64,000 nucleotides of DNA, from NCBI GenBank assembly GCA_938074205.1, contig CALJES010000001.1:147101-211100 (forward strand), in the 5' to 3' direction. Both the position numbers and the translations under genes were made by a program. Below, piece after piece: positions 8,223 to 16,277 of this stretch (within the stretch, counting starts at the first letter, position 1; every line of letters begins with the position of its first letter). This DNA is from an uncultured bacterium. GTDB taxonomy: Bacteria; Armatimonadota; UBA5829. Below the pieces are notes generated by a model. The model made no database searches. It had not been told where the DNA came from and worked only from the letters and a program-made list of their open reading frames with translations.

Positions 8223-9140
8223 GTGAATTACGATGTCGTAATCCTCGGCGGGGGACCTGCCGGATTAACAGCTGCGATTTATGCGTCGCGCGCTAGACTG
8301 CGAACTCTGCTTGTCGAAAAGACTTTTCCGGGCGGCCAGCTTATGATGTGCGCGCACGTGGAGAACTATCCCGGCTACCTCGGAGGACCGGGTATGGAGC
8401 TTTCGGAAGTTATGCGTCAGCAGGCCGAGAAGTTTGGTACGGAAAGTAAGATCGCGGAGGTCGCCAGAGTTGATTTGCTCGGAGCTGAAAAAGCCATCTA
8501 CACAACTGAAAACGAAGTTATTTTCAGCAAAGCCGTCATACTTTGCTTAGGTGCGAGGCCCAGGCGGCTCGGCGTTCCCGGGGAGCAGGAGTTTTTGGGG
8601 AAAGGGATTTCTTACTGTGCGGTTTGCGATGGTGCCCTTTTCAAAGACAAGATATTGGTAGTCGTCGGTGGAGGCGATACAGCAGTAGAAGACGCAGTTT
8701 TCCTCACCCGATATGCATCCAGAGTGCACCTGATCCACCGCCGTAACAAGCTAAGGGCGCAGAGAATAATCCAGGAACGAGCGTTTGCAAATCCCTCTAT
8801 TGAAATTCACTGGAACACAGTTGTCAAAGAGATAGTTGGTACTGACAACGTCGACCACGTCACTATTGAAAACGTTCAGACAGGACTGCCCGCCAAACTG
8901 CCCGTCGACGGTGTTTTCATCCTCATCGGCAATGAACCGAATACAAAAATGTTGGAAGGCCAGATCGAGCTCGACGAAGCAGGCTACATAATCACAGACG
9001 AGAACATGCAAACAAACGTGCCTGGCGTGTTTGCTGCCGGCGACGTGCGCAGAAAGGCGCTGCGTCAGATAGTTACCGCATGTGCCGACGGCGCAATAGC
9101 TGCCACAGCGGCCGAAAAGTACATTGAAAGCTTATCGTAA
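8223..9140 (+). CDS. trxB: Thioredoxin reductase (NADPH), TrxB family
   Basis: A 305-residue flavoprotein of the low-molecular-weight thioredoxin-reductase type. It has the FAD-binding GGGPAGLTAAIYAS (residues 9-22), the redox-active CAVCDG (about 137-142), the NADPH-binding GGGDTAVEDAVFL (about 155-167) and the C-terminal FAD motif GVFAAGDVR. It transfers electrons from NADPH to thioredoxin or a thioredoxin-like protein in the cytoplasm. No thioredoxin gene is adjacent. The start is GTG at 8223 with AAGGAG about 9 nt upstream. Ferredoxin-dependent or NADPH-independent variants of this fold exist, but the intact GGGDTA motif with HRRNK downstream favours NADPH use. A tRNA-Gly gene follows under its own promoter. 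Confidence 0.93.
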   Translation: MNYDVVILGGGPAGLTAAIYASRARLRTLLVEKTFPGGQLMMCAHVENYPGYLGGPGMELSEVMRQQAEKFGTESKIAEVARVDLLGAEKAIYTTENEVIFSKAVILCLGARPRRLGVPGEQEFLGKGISYCAVCDGALFKDKILVVVGGGDTAVEDAVFLTRYASRVHLIHRRNKLRAQRIIQERAFANPSIEIHWNTVVKEIVGTDNVDHVTIENVQTGLPAKLPVDGVFILIGNEPNTKMLEGQIELDEAGYIITDENMQTNVPGVFAAGDVRRKALRQIVTACADGAIAATAAEKYIESLS

Positions 9141-9180
9141 TTCCCCAGCACGTAGAAACAAGTGCCGATTGATGCAAGCG

Positions 9181-9209
9181 TTGACTGTTGCTGCAGCGGA
9201 TGGTATATT
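9181..9209 (+). promoter_or_regulatory. Sigma-70-type promoter of tRNA-Gly
   Basis: TTGACT at 9181-9186 and TATATT at 9204-9209 are separated by 17 bp; the mature tRNA 5' end lies 13 nt downstream of the -10 box. Confidence 0.85.
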
Positions 9210-9222
9210 ATCTATTGGTCGA

Positions 9223-9298
9223 GCGGGAGTAGCTCAGTTGGTAGAGCGCTAGCCTTCCAAGCTGGATGTCGCGGGTTCGATCCCCGTCTCCCGCTCCA
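9223..9298 (+). tRNA. tRNA-Gly (anticodon TCC)
   Basis: A 76-nt cloverleaf with acceptor stem GCGGGAG/CTCCCGC, D-arm AGCTCAGTTGGTAGAGCG, anticodon stem CTAGC/GCTGG around loop CTTCCAA (anticodon TCC, decoding GGA/GGG) and T-arm GCGGGTTCGATCCCCGT. The discriminator T and an encoded CCA end at 9298. Confidence 0.97.
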
Positions 9299-9450
9299 TT
9301 TTATTTGTACATACCACGCTATTAACCAATCACACGATGCCACAAGCCAAATGGGCTGAACGTCAAATCCCAGCAAAAAACTTAGCCGACAAAACTCCCC
9401 GTGGTTAAATCTCGGTGTTGATTATCTACGCAGAAGAAAGCAAAACATGG

Positions 9451-9492
9451 ACTTGCCCGAACGGTTGGCCTCGTTTTCACCGCCGGGCAAGT
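9451..9492 (-). terminator. Possible terminator downstream of secreted DNRLRE protein gene
   Basis: A 9-bp inverted repeat, ACTTGCCCG (9451-9459) with CGGGCAAGT (9484-9492), has a 24-nt loop. On the minus strand it is followed by a T-rich run (CATGTTTTGCTTTC). It lies 28 nt past the stop codon of the gene at 9521-12433. Confidence 0.4.
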
Positions 9493-9520
9493 CGCAAGTA
9501 TCCTTGGAGTCCCTTACCGA

Positions 9521-12433
9521 TTAGGGAAGACTCACCGGAGTATAGAACGTGAAATCACTCATTCGTCGCGGCCACAGTTCTCTCACGTTGTGACCTGTCG
9601 GTGAGGTAACACATCGCATTATTCCGGTCACGGAGCAGTAGCCGGAAACATGCGGCGGTAGACCACCTATCTGATCCACATTTAACCTTATTCCTTCGCC
9701 CCAGCCATCTCGAAGTCCAGCTCCATCACAAATGTAGGCACTTTCTGGGTCTGAATGAGGCAATATCAAGCGTCCCCAGACTCTAACAAGTGTGCCCACG
9801 GTATTGAGGCCGAAGGAAGGGAGTGGCGGATCGCAAGTGACATCGTCGAAAACGCCCGGCTGGCAGCCGAAATCGCTACCCCCAACGTTGCGATTCGAAC
9901 CTCCGTAAGGTTTCAGGGCGGCTGGGAAGTATCCAACCACCGTAACGCGCTCGGGCAACACCAGAACTTCCTGATCATATGGAGGATCATTCCAAATCAA
10001 TGTTCCCTGGACGTCGACTATGTCGCCTTCCCTGATAATAATCCCAGACTGTGCGACCTTTACACCTATACCTGATGCCCAATCAGGTAAGATTCCAGGT
10101 ACCGGCGACCAATCCTGTATGAAGAACAGTAGGCGCTGCATTGGTTGACCAGCTTGGGCAAACACGGCTGTCACCAACTTGCCGCGTAGATCCACGCGCT
10201 CACCAATGCTATGGGTTAACTTGACTTGGCCTATAGTCTCAGGGGTAGTTACAGGCCCGAGATCCGTCACATCAGTGAGCTTGCCATCTGCATTTCGAGC
10301 AACAACCTGGAAATGGTAAACTGTGTTGGGCTCCAAACCAACGACGACCCAGTTGGTCTGGGTAATCCATCCGGACTCTCGGCCCGTATTAAGCTCCCTA
10401 CACAAGTACTCCGTGCCCGGAGGATTGCCGTTCGATGACCAATTCGCTTGCACTACTCGCGAGGTTACCGGACCGTAAGGAAGTGCAATTGGAGGTGCTG
10501 CCAGTGTGCGTACCGTTGCGGTCTCTGTAGCCCAATCGGTTTCGATGCCGTCTCCATTTCTAGCCTTGACGCGGAATGTATAGAGCGTGTTGGGGGTGAG
10601 ACCCGTTGCTTGATCCGTGGTGGCGTGCAAACGCCACGATCCCTGCCATTCACCGCCAACGGATTCGAACTTAGTACCCGTTTGTCCCTCGTCTAAATTC
10701 GGGAACGATCCGACTGCTGCGAGCTCAACTGTAGTAGCAGTAACCGCCCCCGTGCGGCACGCAGTCGGCGTCGGTATTAGCGTGTAGCAGTATGCGTCCT
10801 CTGAAAACTGCGTCTCGTTTTTTGGATCGGCACTGTCTCTTGCCTTTGCTCTGTAGCCATATCGAGTATTGGCACTTAAACCAGCATCAAGATAATCCCG
10901 ATTTACCATCCAGTGCGAACTGGATCCGCCAGGGTTGCCGGTAATCTCCTGGAAATAGTAAGCTATCGGTGGACTGTCGTCTGTAGCTGTGACTGCCGTC
11001 ATGCTGATAGCGCTAGTAGACACTGCGTAGGGAAGAACACTCCACTGCATAGGATTCGGATCTGGGGGAGTCGTATCGGGAAATCTGGTCCATATGCGTG
11101 GCTGGACACCGTTCAGGTCGTTCGAATACGTCACGCCAAGTCTGAAATTGGAAAAATCTACGTGCGTGTAATAAGTAACGAGCTTTATGGTAGAACCATC
11201 AATCACATAAGCCAGGAAGATTTTGTTTGCCTTGTCATAGCGTATCTTCCACGTTATGTAGGCACTTTGTTCATTTGATGGTGTCTCCGAGAAAAAGGTA
11301 ACCGAACCCGACGGTGGGCCGCTAGGATTACCTCCGTCAGCATAGCTTGACCATTCAGAGGAGCCATCGTGTCTGGCTCCACATCCTATAGCAGCACACT
11401 TACCGTCAATTTGGTAGTACTGACCATAACCGACTGCACTGAGGCGGATGTATTTGTTATCATTTTCCCACATGACAAACGAATATATACCGTTTTGCAC
11501 CCCCACGCATCCATATTCAAGCTTGACCTTAATATCGCATTCGAAGCTGGAATTTCGCACAAACGTGCTGCGGCATCCGTCCCATCCGAACCCTGGGACA
11601 GAGGTAAAGCCGTCGCATCTTGCCTGTCCCGTACCATCCCAATAAATGGTGACGTTTGGATCGCTGTCCCAGTAGTTTAGCTCAAGGGTCGTGTATCCCA
11701 AATTGACTGCGGGCTGCTGACTCGGAATAATGTAGTCGATAACGAGTCTGGGACGGTACATTGGATCGCCATAGTCCTCAGACCAGAAATACAGCCATTC
11801 GTTATCGTCATAGGAGTAGCGCCCTTCCAGCCATTTATCCAAGCACAATCCATAGTTCTGGGAAGGATTGCGATGCCAAAATTGCGCCGATGGAGTAACA
11901 TCCCACTCGACCCATCTGCCAGGACCGCCTATGGGTATCCTATAACAGGTTACCACCGAATCAGGCGCACCAGCCTTCCGGTCGATGCTGCTTCTAGCCC
12001 CTGGGGAATACCAAGGGTTAGAAGTACCTGCGGTCCTATAAAGCCAGCAAGCACCCATTAGCCTGCCGTTCGGTCCTTCTTGCCAATCCCTCACGAGTCT
12101 GTATGCAGCAACCTTAAGCCAATCATCATCGCCCATATATGTGGAATCGTATTGGTACAATCTCAGTTTCGCGGACACTATGCACGCATCTGCCGGAATC
12201 GAGGTGAGATCGAACTTTAGAAAACTGTTGCGGTCATATGGTGAAGTTGCGTCGTGTCTGATGTGTAAGTCGGCTTCATCGCCGTAGCTATAGTCATCAT
12301 TGGACTCGCGCGCATATGTGGCTGAAATACAGGGAAGTGTTACCGTCTCCGCAACCGCAGAACCCGCGGACAAAAGAAATACACCGAGGATACATGACCA
12401 GGCAAATCTTAATACAGGCAAACCATAACGCAT
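9521..12433 (-). CDS. Secreted DNRLRE / fibronectin type III multidomain protein
   Basis: A 970-residue secreted protein. The ATG at 12433 gives a clean signal peptide (MRYGLPVLRFAWSCILGVFL, cleavage after SAVA) with AAAGGGG upstream; an earlier ATG at 12469 would add an unlikely extension. Residues about 30-240 form a DNRLRE-type beta-sandwich (SFLKFDLTSIPADACIVSAKL ending PRLVIDY). Residues about 245-460 resemble a lectin/LamG-like jelly roll. About three Fn3 domains follow (NTRYGYRAKA, NTLYTFRVKA, NTVYHFQVVA). The last 230 residues are the twin OB-like module shared with two other secreted proteins here. A role in surface attachment or polysaccharide binding is an inference from domains. 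Confidence 0.82.
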   Translation of the reverse strand: MRYGLPVLRFAWSCILGVFLLSAGSAVAETVTLPCISATYARESNDDYSYGDEADLHIRHDATSPYDRNSFLKFDLTSIPADACIVSAKLRLYQYDSTYMGDDDWLKVAAYRLVRDWQEGPNGRLMGACWLYRTAGTSNPWYSPGARSSIDRKAGAPDSVVTCYRIPIGGPGRWVEWDVTPSAQFWHRNPSQNYGLCLDKWLEGRYSYDDNEWLYFWSEDYGDPMYRPRLVIDYIIPSQQPAVNLGYTTLELNYWDSDPNVTIYWDGTGQARCDGFTSVPGFGWDGCRSTFVRNSSFECDIKVKLEYGCVGVQNGIYSFVMWENDNKYIRLSAVGYGQYYQIDGKCAAIGCGARHDGSSEWSSYADGGNPSGPPSGSVTFFSETPSNEQSAYITWKIRYDKANKIFLAYVIDGSTIKLVTYYTHVDFSNFRLGVTYSNDLNGVQPRIWTRFPDTTPPDPNPMQWSVLPYAVSTSAISMTAVTATDDSPPIAYYFQEITGNPGGSSSHWMVNRDYLDAGLSANTRYGYRAKARDSADPKNETQFSEDAYCYTLIPTPTACRTGAVTATTVELAAVGSFPNLDEGQTGTKFESVGGEWQGSWRLHATTDQATGLTPNTLYTFRVKARNGDGIETDWATETATVRTLAAPPIALPYGPVTSRVVQANWSSNGNPPGTEYLCRELNTGRESGWITQTNWVVVGLEPNTVYHFQVVARNADGKLTDVTDLGPVTTPETIGQVKLTHSIGERVDLRGKLVTAVFAQAGQPMQRLLFFIQDWSPVPGILPDWASGIGVKVAQSGIIIREGDIVDVQGTLIWNDPPYDQEVLVLPERVTVVGYFPAALKPYGGSNRNVGGSDFGCQPGVFDDVTCDPPLPSFGLNTVGTLVRVWGRLILPHSDPESAYICDGAGLRDGWGEGIRLNVDQIGGLPPHVSGYCSVTGIMRCVTSPTGHNVRELWPRRMSDFTFYTPVSLP

Positions 12434-12489
12434 TTCGAAACACCCCTTTCCGAAAAATTGGCCCTGCAATTAGCCAATAACCGCTAATA

Positions 12490-12500
12490 ACCGTTACGGT
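12490..12500. promoter_or_regulatory. Palindrome in 5' leader of the DNRLRE protein gene
   Basis: ACCGTTACGGT is a perfect odd palindrome just downstream of the predicted transcription start (about 12509). This is a position where a repressor would act, but the assignment is positional only. Confidence 0.25.
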
Positions 12501-12515
12501 AACTACCATATACGC

Positions 12516-12544
12516 AATATAGATTCAAATGCGTGACAAGTCAA
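12516..12544 (-). promoter_or_regulatory. Sigma-70-type promoter of the DNRLRE protein gene
   Basis: On the minus strand TTGACT (12544-12539), a 17-bp spacer and TATATT (12521-12516). The message would have a leader of about 75 nt before the ATG at 12433. Confidence 0.7.
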
Positions 12545-12681
12545 TATCTATTTTCCTCATTATTGTGCAAAACACGTCGAAAGAATTATCTATATAATAC
12601 GGTAGTACTAATAAGGCTTATTTACGCTAGTTTTGATATAGTCGCCAGAATCGCCTGGACCATCTGTGCTAAACTTATGCT

Positions 12682-13422
12682 ATGGCTCCCAAGTTACGCG
12701 ATGAGGTCGAGAAACAGCTCTTTTTTGCCAGCAAGAAAGTCGATAGAGTAATCCGCGAATACTCTATGATTGAAGAAGGCGACCGCATACTGGTAGCGGT
12801 TTCAGGCGGCAAGGACAGCTTGTGTCTTCTCAAAATCCTTACATGGAGACTAAGATACTCACCCATTAAATACGAGCTGGTGGCAGCACACGTACGCGGT
12901 AACTCTCTAGGTCCGGGGGAAGATCTGCCTGCCGAAGTGTCAGGTTGGATCGAGCAACTCGGCGTACCTTTTCACTCGCACGATATTATTCTTCCTGAGA
13001 ACGAGCCGCTACCCATGAACTGCGAGCGATGCAGCCGCAATAGACGGCGCACCCTTTTCGAGATGTGTGAAGAATTTAAATGCAACAAGCTCGCGCTTGG
13101 CCACAATTTGGAGGACTTTGCGCATACTGCGCTTATGAATCTGCTCTCCTCCGGCAGACTACAGACAATGGCTTTTCGACGCGACTATTTCGGAGGCAAG
13201 ATAGGAGTAATCCGGCCATTGGCGTATCTCAGAGAACACGATATTATCAGGTTGGCTACCGTAGGCCAATTCCCCACCAGCACCAACAACTGCCCTCTAG
13301 TGTCTTCATCGAAACGAGCTGCCGCCCGCAAGATTATGCATCAGCTCTGCAAAGAGTTCAAACACGCCGCGGAAAATATCCTTCGAGCAGCCAAGGAAAA
13401 CCCGCCAATTGGCGAAGAATAG
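12682..13422 (+). CDS. ttcA: TtcA-like tRNA 2-thiolation protein (PP-loop ATPase)
   Basis: A 246-residue N-type PP-loop ATP pyrophosphatase of the TtcA/TtuA group. It has the PP-loop VSGGKDSLCLL (residues 40-50), a central CERC motif (about 113-116) for Fe-S cluster binding, LALGHNLEDFAHTALMN (the conserved GHN.DD-like block, here with E-D) and a C-terminal STNNCP. TtcA 2-thiolates cytidine 32 in tRNA using a [4Fe-4S] cluster and ATP; the exact tRNA target here is inferred. The ATG at 12682 has no clear Shine-Dalgarno site, so translation could be leaderless. The 3' end runs close to the prepilin genes that follow. Confidence 0.85.
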   Translation: MAPKLRDEVEKQLFFASKKVDRVIREYSMIEEGDRILVAVSGGKDSLCLLKILTWRLRYSPIKYELVAAHVRGNSLGPGEDLPAEVSGWIEQLGVPFHSHDIILPENEPLPMNCERCSRNRRRTLFEMCEEFKCNKLALGHNLEDFAHTALMNLLSSGRLQTMAFRRDYFGGKIGVIRPLAYLREHDIIRLATVGQFPTSTNNCPLVSSSKRAAARKIMHQLCKEFKHAAENILRAAKENPPIGEE

Positions 13423-13519
13423 CCTGAGGCGCCAGACGAACTTACTGGTAATAGTGGTGGTGCCATGGTGGGACAAGTGTGGAATAACTACATTTGCGTA
13501 TCAGGTGAGGTGCTCGCAG

Positions 13520-13969
13520 GTGATTACGTCGCGGCGTGGTTTTGGTTTGGTCGATGCAATAGCCGGCATTATGCTTTTGGCCATTGTTGGAGCTGTTTTC
13601 GCTGCTCTTTTTCCGACAAGCTTCGGCTGCTCTGCTCAGGCTCGCGAGTACCGAATTGCCGCGCTGCTGGCGCAGCGAAAGATGGAACAGCTACGTGCGC
13701 TTGAGTATGAGTCGCTGACTCGACCGCTTTTGCGAGCAGGGGCAATAATCGACGCCTCACCGACTATATCGCCATACTCATTCACTGAAACAGACAACGT
13801 GGCTGAGCAACTTCCCCAAGGCATCGGCACGCTCACCATAAACGATACTGCTGAGGACCGTCGCTCAGTGACGGTAACTGTATCTTGGAGAAGTAGGAAT
13901 GGCAAGCGTCGTGAGGTGCGCCTTACATCCCTATTTGCTGACAGGCGAACTCGGACAGCTAATGAGTAA
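13520..13969 (+). CDS. Prepilin-like protein with type IV pilin N-terminus
   Basis: About 149 residues. The short basic leader ITSRRG is followed by the hydrophobic stretch FGLVDAIAGIMLLAIVGAVF, the shape of a class III/IV prepilin signal cleaved after Gly. The residue at +5 is Asp instead of the usual Glu. A conserved EYRIAALLAQRKMEQLRALE helix follows, as in PilV/GspI-type minor pseudopilins, then a beta-rich C-terminal domain. I chose GTG at 13520 (GAGGTG 7 nt upstream); in-frame starts as far back as 13409 would overlap ttcA and bury the leader. It is first of three prepilin-type genes, all in one direction. Confidence 0.7.
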   Translation: MITSRRGFGLVDAIAGIMLLAIVGAVFAALFPTSFGCSAQAREYRIAALLAQRKMEQLRALEYESLTRPLLRAGAIIDASPTISPYSFTETDNVAEQLPQGIGTLTINDTAEDRRSVTVTVSWRSRNGKRREVRLTSLFADRRTRTANE

Positions 13970-13984
13970 GAGTGAGTGAGTCTA

Positions 13985-14491
13985 ATGAGAAACAACAAAG
14001 GCGTTACGGTTGTTGAAGCGCTGATTTCCGTATCCGTAGTCTCACTTATCGGAACAGCTCTTGTTGCGCTCTTAGTCCACTCGCTCGCTGGCTTTGGATC
14101 GGGAGCTAGCCAAGAGGCGAGCATAAGTCAAGCAACCATCGCACTCCAGAAACTCGCGAACGACATACGAGAGGCAAAATCGGCAACCGTATCCGGAGGA
14201 GTGTTGACAGTAACATTTCCTCTCAGGATCCAAAACCCCGCGACTGGCGAGTATATATACGATCTGACTGGTGAAAGTCCGACAACGCAAAGATATTACG
14301 TTAGCAATGGTAATCTCGTGAGAAATGTCGGCGGGAACACTTCTATCCTAGCACGCGGCATCACGTCGGCAACTTTTGCTGCCTCGGCTCGCGAGGTCTA
14401 CGCCACGCTGACAAGTGAAGAACAGGTTGGTAAAGGCAAAGCATCTACAGTAGTTACCGGCAGAATTGCACTCAGAAATGTCAAGGATTAG
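13985..14491 (+). CDS. Prepilin-like protein (PilW/GspJ-like)
   Basis: About 168 residues. The N-terminus MRNNKG-VTVVEALISVSVVSLIG has the canonical Gly before cleavage, Glu at +5 and a hydrophobic helix. The rest is beta-rich with LQKLANDIREAKSATVSGG, typical of PilW/PulJ-type minor pseudopilins. Probably secreted to the inner membrane and processed by a prepilin peptidase (not in this window). ATG at 13985 is preferred to GTG at 13976. The 3' end overlaps the next gene by 14 nt, so the three genes are likely translated as one operon. Confidence 0.78.
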   Translation: MRNNKGVTVVEALISVSVVSLIGTALVALLVHSLAGFGSGASQEASISQATIALQKLANDIREAKSATVSGGVLTVTFPLRIQNPATGEYIYDLTGESPTTQRYYVSNGNLVRNVGGNTSILARGITSATFAASAREVYATLTSEEQVGKGKASTVVTGRIALRNVKD

Positions 14492-16220
14492 TTCGTTGCA
14501 CTCGACACGCGATTACCGGAAGTCGGGACTTTCCGACTTATTGCTTCGGTCCAGAAGCGGAAGCGCAACAGTTCTTGCGTTCTTTACGCTAATGCTCGTA
14601 AGCGCTTTCGGCATATCTTTGATTTCGCTAGCAGGAAATTCTCTCACTGCCGCCAAGCGTGATGTGCTTCGTGCCAGAGCGCTCGCGTGCGCTGAGGCCG
14701 GAATTGACATTGCTATTTCTTTTCTCATGGAAGGTGGGCCAAATGGTGAAGAGCCGGGAACTTTCAGGACAAGCCATCCATCTTCAGATCCCGACAACCA
14801 CGCATCAGATGTTATGTATTCGTTCTCTCTCGCCGAAGGCGAGACGACTCGAGTCTGCGTTCGCGACGGAACTGGCCTTACCGCCGGCAGGATAGTGATC
14901 ACCTCGTTCGGCACCGCGACACAAGGCGGACGAAGTGTGACCCGCACTATCAAGGCGGTTGTTCGACTAAACGAGGAAAACGTGAATGTGTGGAGCAACG
15001 CTATATTCGCTGCAACAGGTCAGGCAGGAAAATGTATAAACGGCAACGTTGCTATCAGGGGTTCAGTGCATTTGCTCGGCGACGCAGAAGAGTTTACAGA
15101 CATAGATGGTGATCAGCGCTGGGACGACAATGAGCCATATACGGATTTGAACAAGAACGGCACTTACGATCTGGGAGAACCATTCACTGATGTTGACCTC
15201 GACGGTCACCGCGATTCACGTGAACCTTTCGGAGATGTAAACGGCAATGGCACACGCGATCCTGCTCTTACAGTAACTGACTTGGCCACTGAGATATCAG
15301 GGGACGCAGAGATAGGAAACAACTATAGCGGAATGCCCTCAGATCTATTGGCCAAGCTGCCGCCCTTAGAAAAAGTTCTCCATGAAGGAGAGCTTGTGGA
15401 CAGCCTTCGGGCAAAGCTCCGCGCAAAACATGGGCGCGTAGACATCTCCGGTTCGGCTACTGTCGGGTGGCCTAACCAACCTGGAAACTCTATCAAGGAA
15501 ACTCTGGATGGGACGTATGTAAGCGACGGATACGGTGGTAACAAGGGTGCATCCAGTGTGTATTCCGACAATGGTCCGGCGCACGGTTATGATTTGGGAG
15601 ACGGCGTTGTGACTTTTCCCGTTATCGACTACGGATCTTATACTGCAAATGGCATTACTTACTCGAACTACTTGAGTTACTTACAAGCAAATGCGACTAT
15701 TGTTCCGAGCGATTTAGTGATTCGTTACGGCAGCGCACTATCGATTACGGGCCCCAAAGGCTCGATTGTGGTAGACTCACTCGGAAATATGACTATATCC
15801 GGGATTGTCTACGTAACAGGCAACATTAGCTTCGAACCAAAGCAAAAGCGGATTACGTATAGTGGTAAGGGCACCCTGGTTACTCCAAACAGCATATTCG
15901 TACACTGCGATCTGATGCCAAAAACAAATTTCCCGCGCACCGATGCCCTGGGGCTAATAGCAAGAGACAGAATAGAACTAGCCACTGGCGGTGGAGACGC
16001 ACAGTTGAATATGGCAATCGCGATGTATGCACAGCACCGAATAATATCGAGCAAACAGAACCAGATTGCTGGCACTATGGTCTCAAGTTACTTCTCCATG
16101 ACGAATGTGCCCAAGCTTTACCAGGTGCCCGAGCTGGCCGACAATCTACCTCCAGGCATGCCCGGCAGTGATCCTATATACGTAAGAAGCATCACAGTCG
16201 AAAGCTGGCAAGAAATATAG
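14478..16220 (+). CDS. PilX-like surface protein with calcium-binding-type repeats
   Basis: About 580 residues. After a 30-residue basic leader comes a single hydrophobic helix (SATVLAFFTLMLVSAFGIS), then the ALACAEAGIDIAISFLM block that marks PilX/GspK-like minor pilins. Around residues 195-250 there are four acidic DxDGD/DxNxNG repeats (for example DIDGDQRWDDNEP, DLNKNGTYDLGEP) like calcium-binding thrombospondin-type-3 or dockerin loops. The C-terminal half is beta-helix-like (SIVVDSLGNMTISGIVYVTG), as in polymer-like PilX-associated domains. It overlaps the preceding prepilin gene. It could be the tip or adhesive subunit of a pilus or pseudopilus. It is convergent with bamA. Confidence 0.72.
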   Translation: MSRISSLHSTRDYRKSGLSDLLLRSRSGSATVLAFFTLMLVSAFGISLISLAGNSLTAAKRDVLRARALACAEAGIDIAISFLMEGGPNGEEPGTFRTSHPSSDPDNHASDVMYSFSLAEGETTRVCVRDGTGLTAGRIVITSFGTATQGGRSVTRTIKAVVRLNEENVNVWSNAIFAATGQAGKCINGNVAIRGSVHLLGDAEEFTDIDGDQRWDDNEPYTDLNKNGTYDLGEPFTDVDLDGHRDSREPFGDVNGNGTRDPALTVTDLATEISGDAEIGNNYSGMPSDLLAKLPPLEKVLHEGELVDSLRAKLRAKHGRVDISGSATVGWPNQPGNSIKETLDGTYVSDGYGGNKGASSVYSDNGPAHGYDLGDGVVTFPVIDYGSYTANGITYSNYLSYLQANATIVPSDLVIRYGSALSITGPKGSIVVDSLGNMTISGIVYVTGNISFEPKQKRITYSGKGTLVTPNSIFVHCDLMPKTNFPRTDALGLIARDRIELATGGGDAQLNMAIAMYAQHRIISSKQNQIAGTMVSSYFSMTNVPKLYQVPELADNLPPGMPGSDPIYVRSITVESWQEI

Positions 16221-16277
16221 GGTGAGCCACCCCAGGCACGGGTGACCCACAGAGAAATAGATATTAAAATCCGAATA

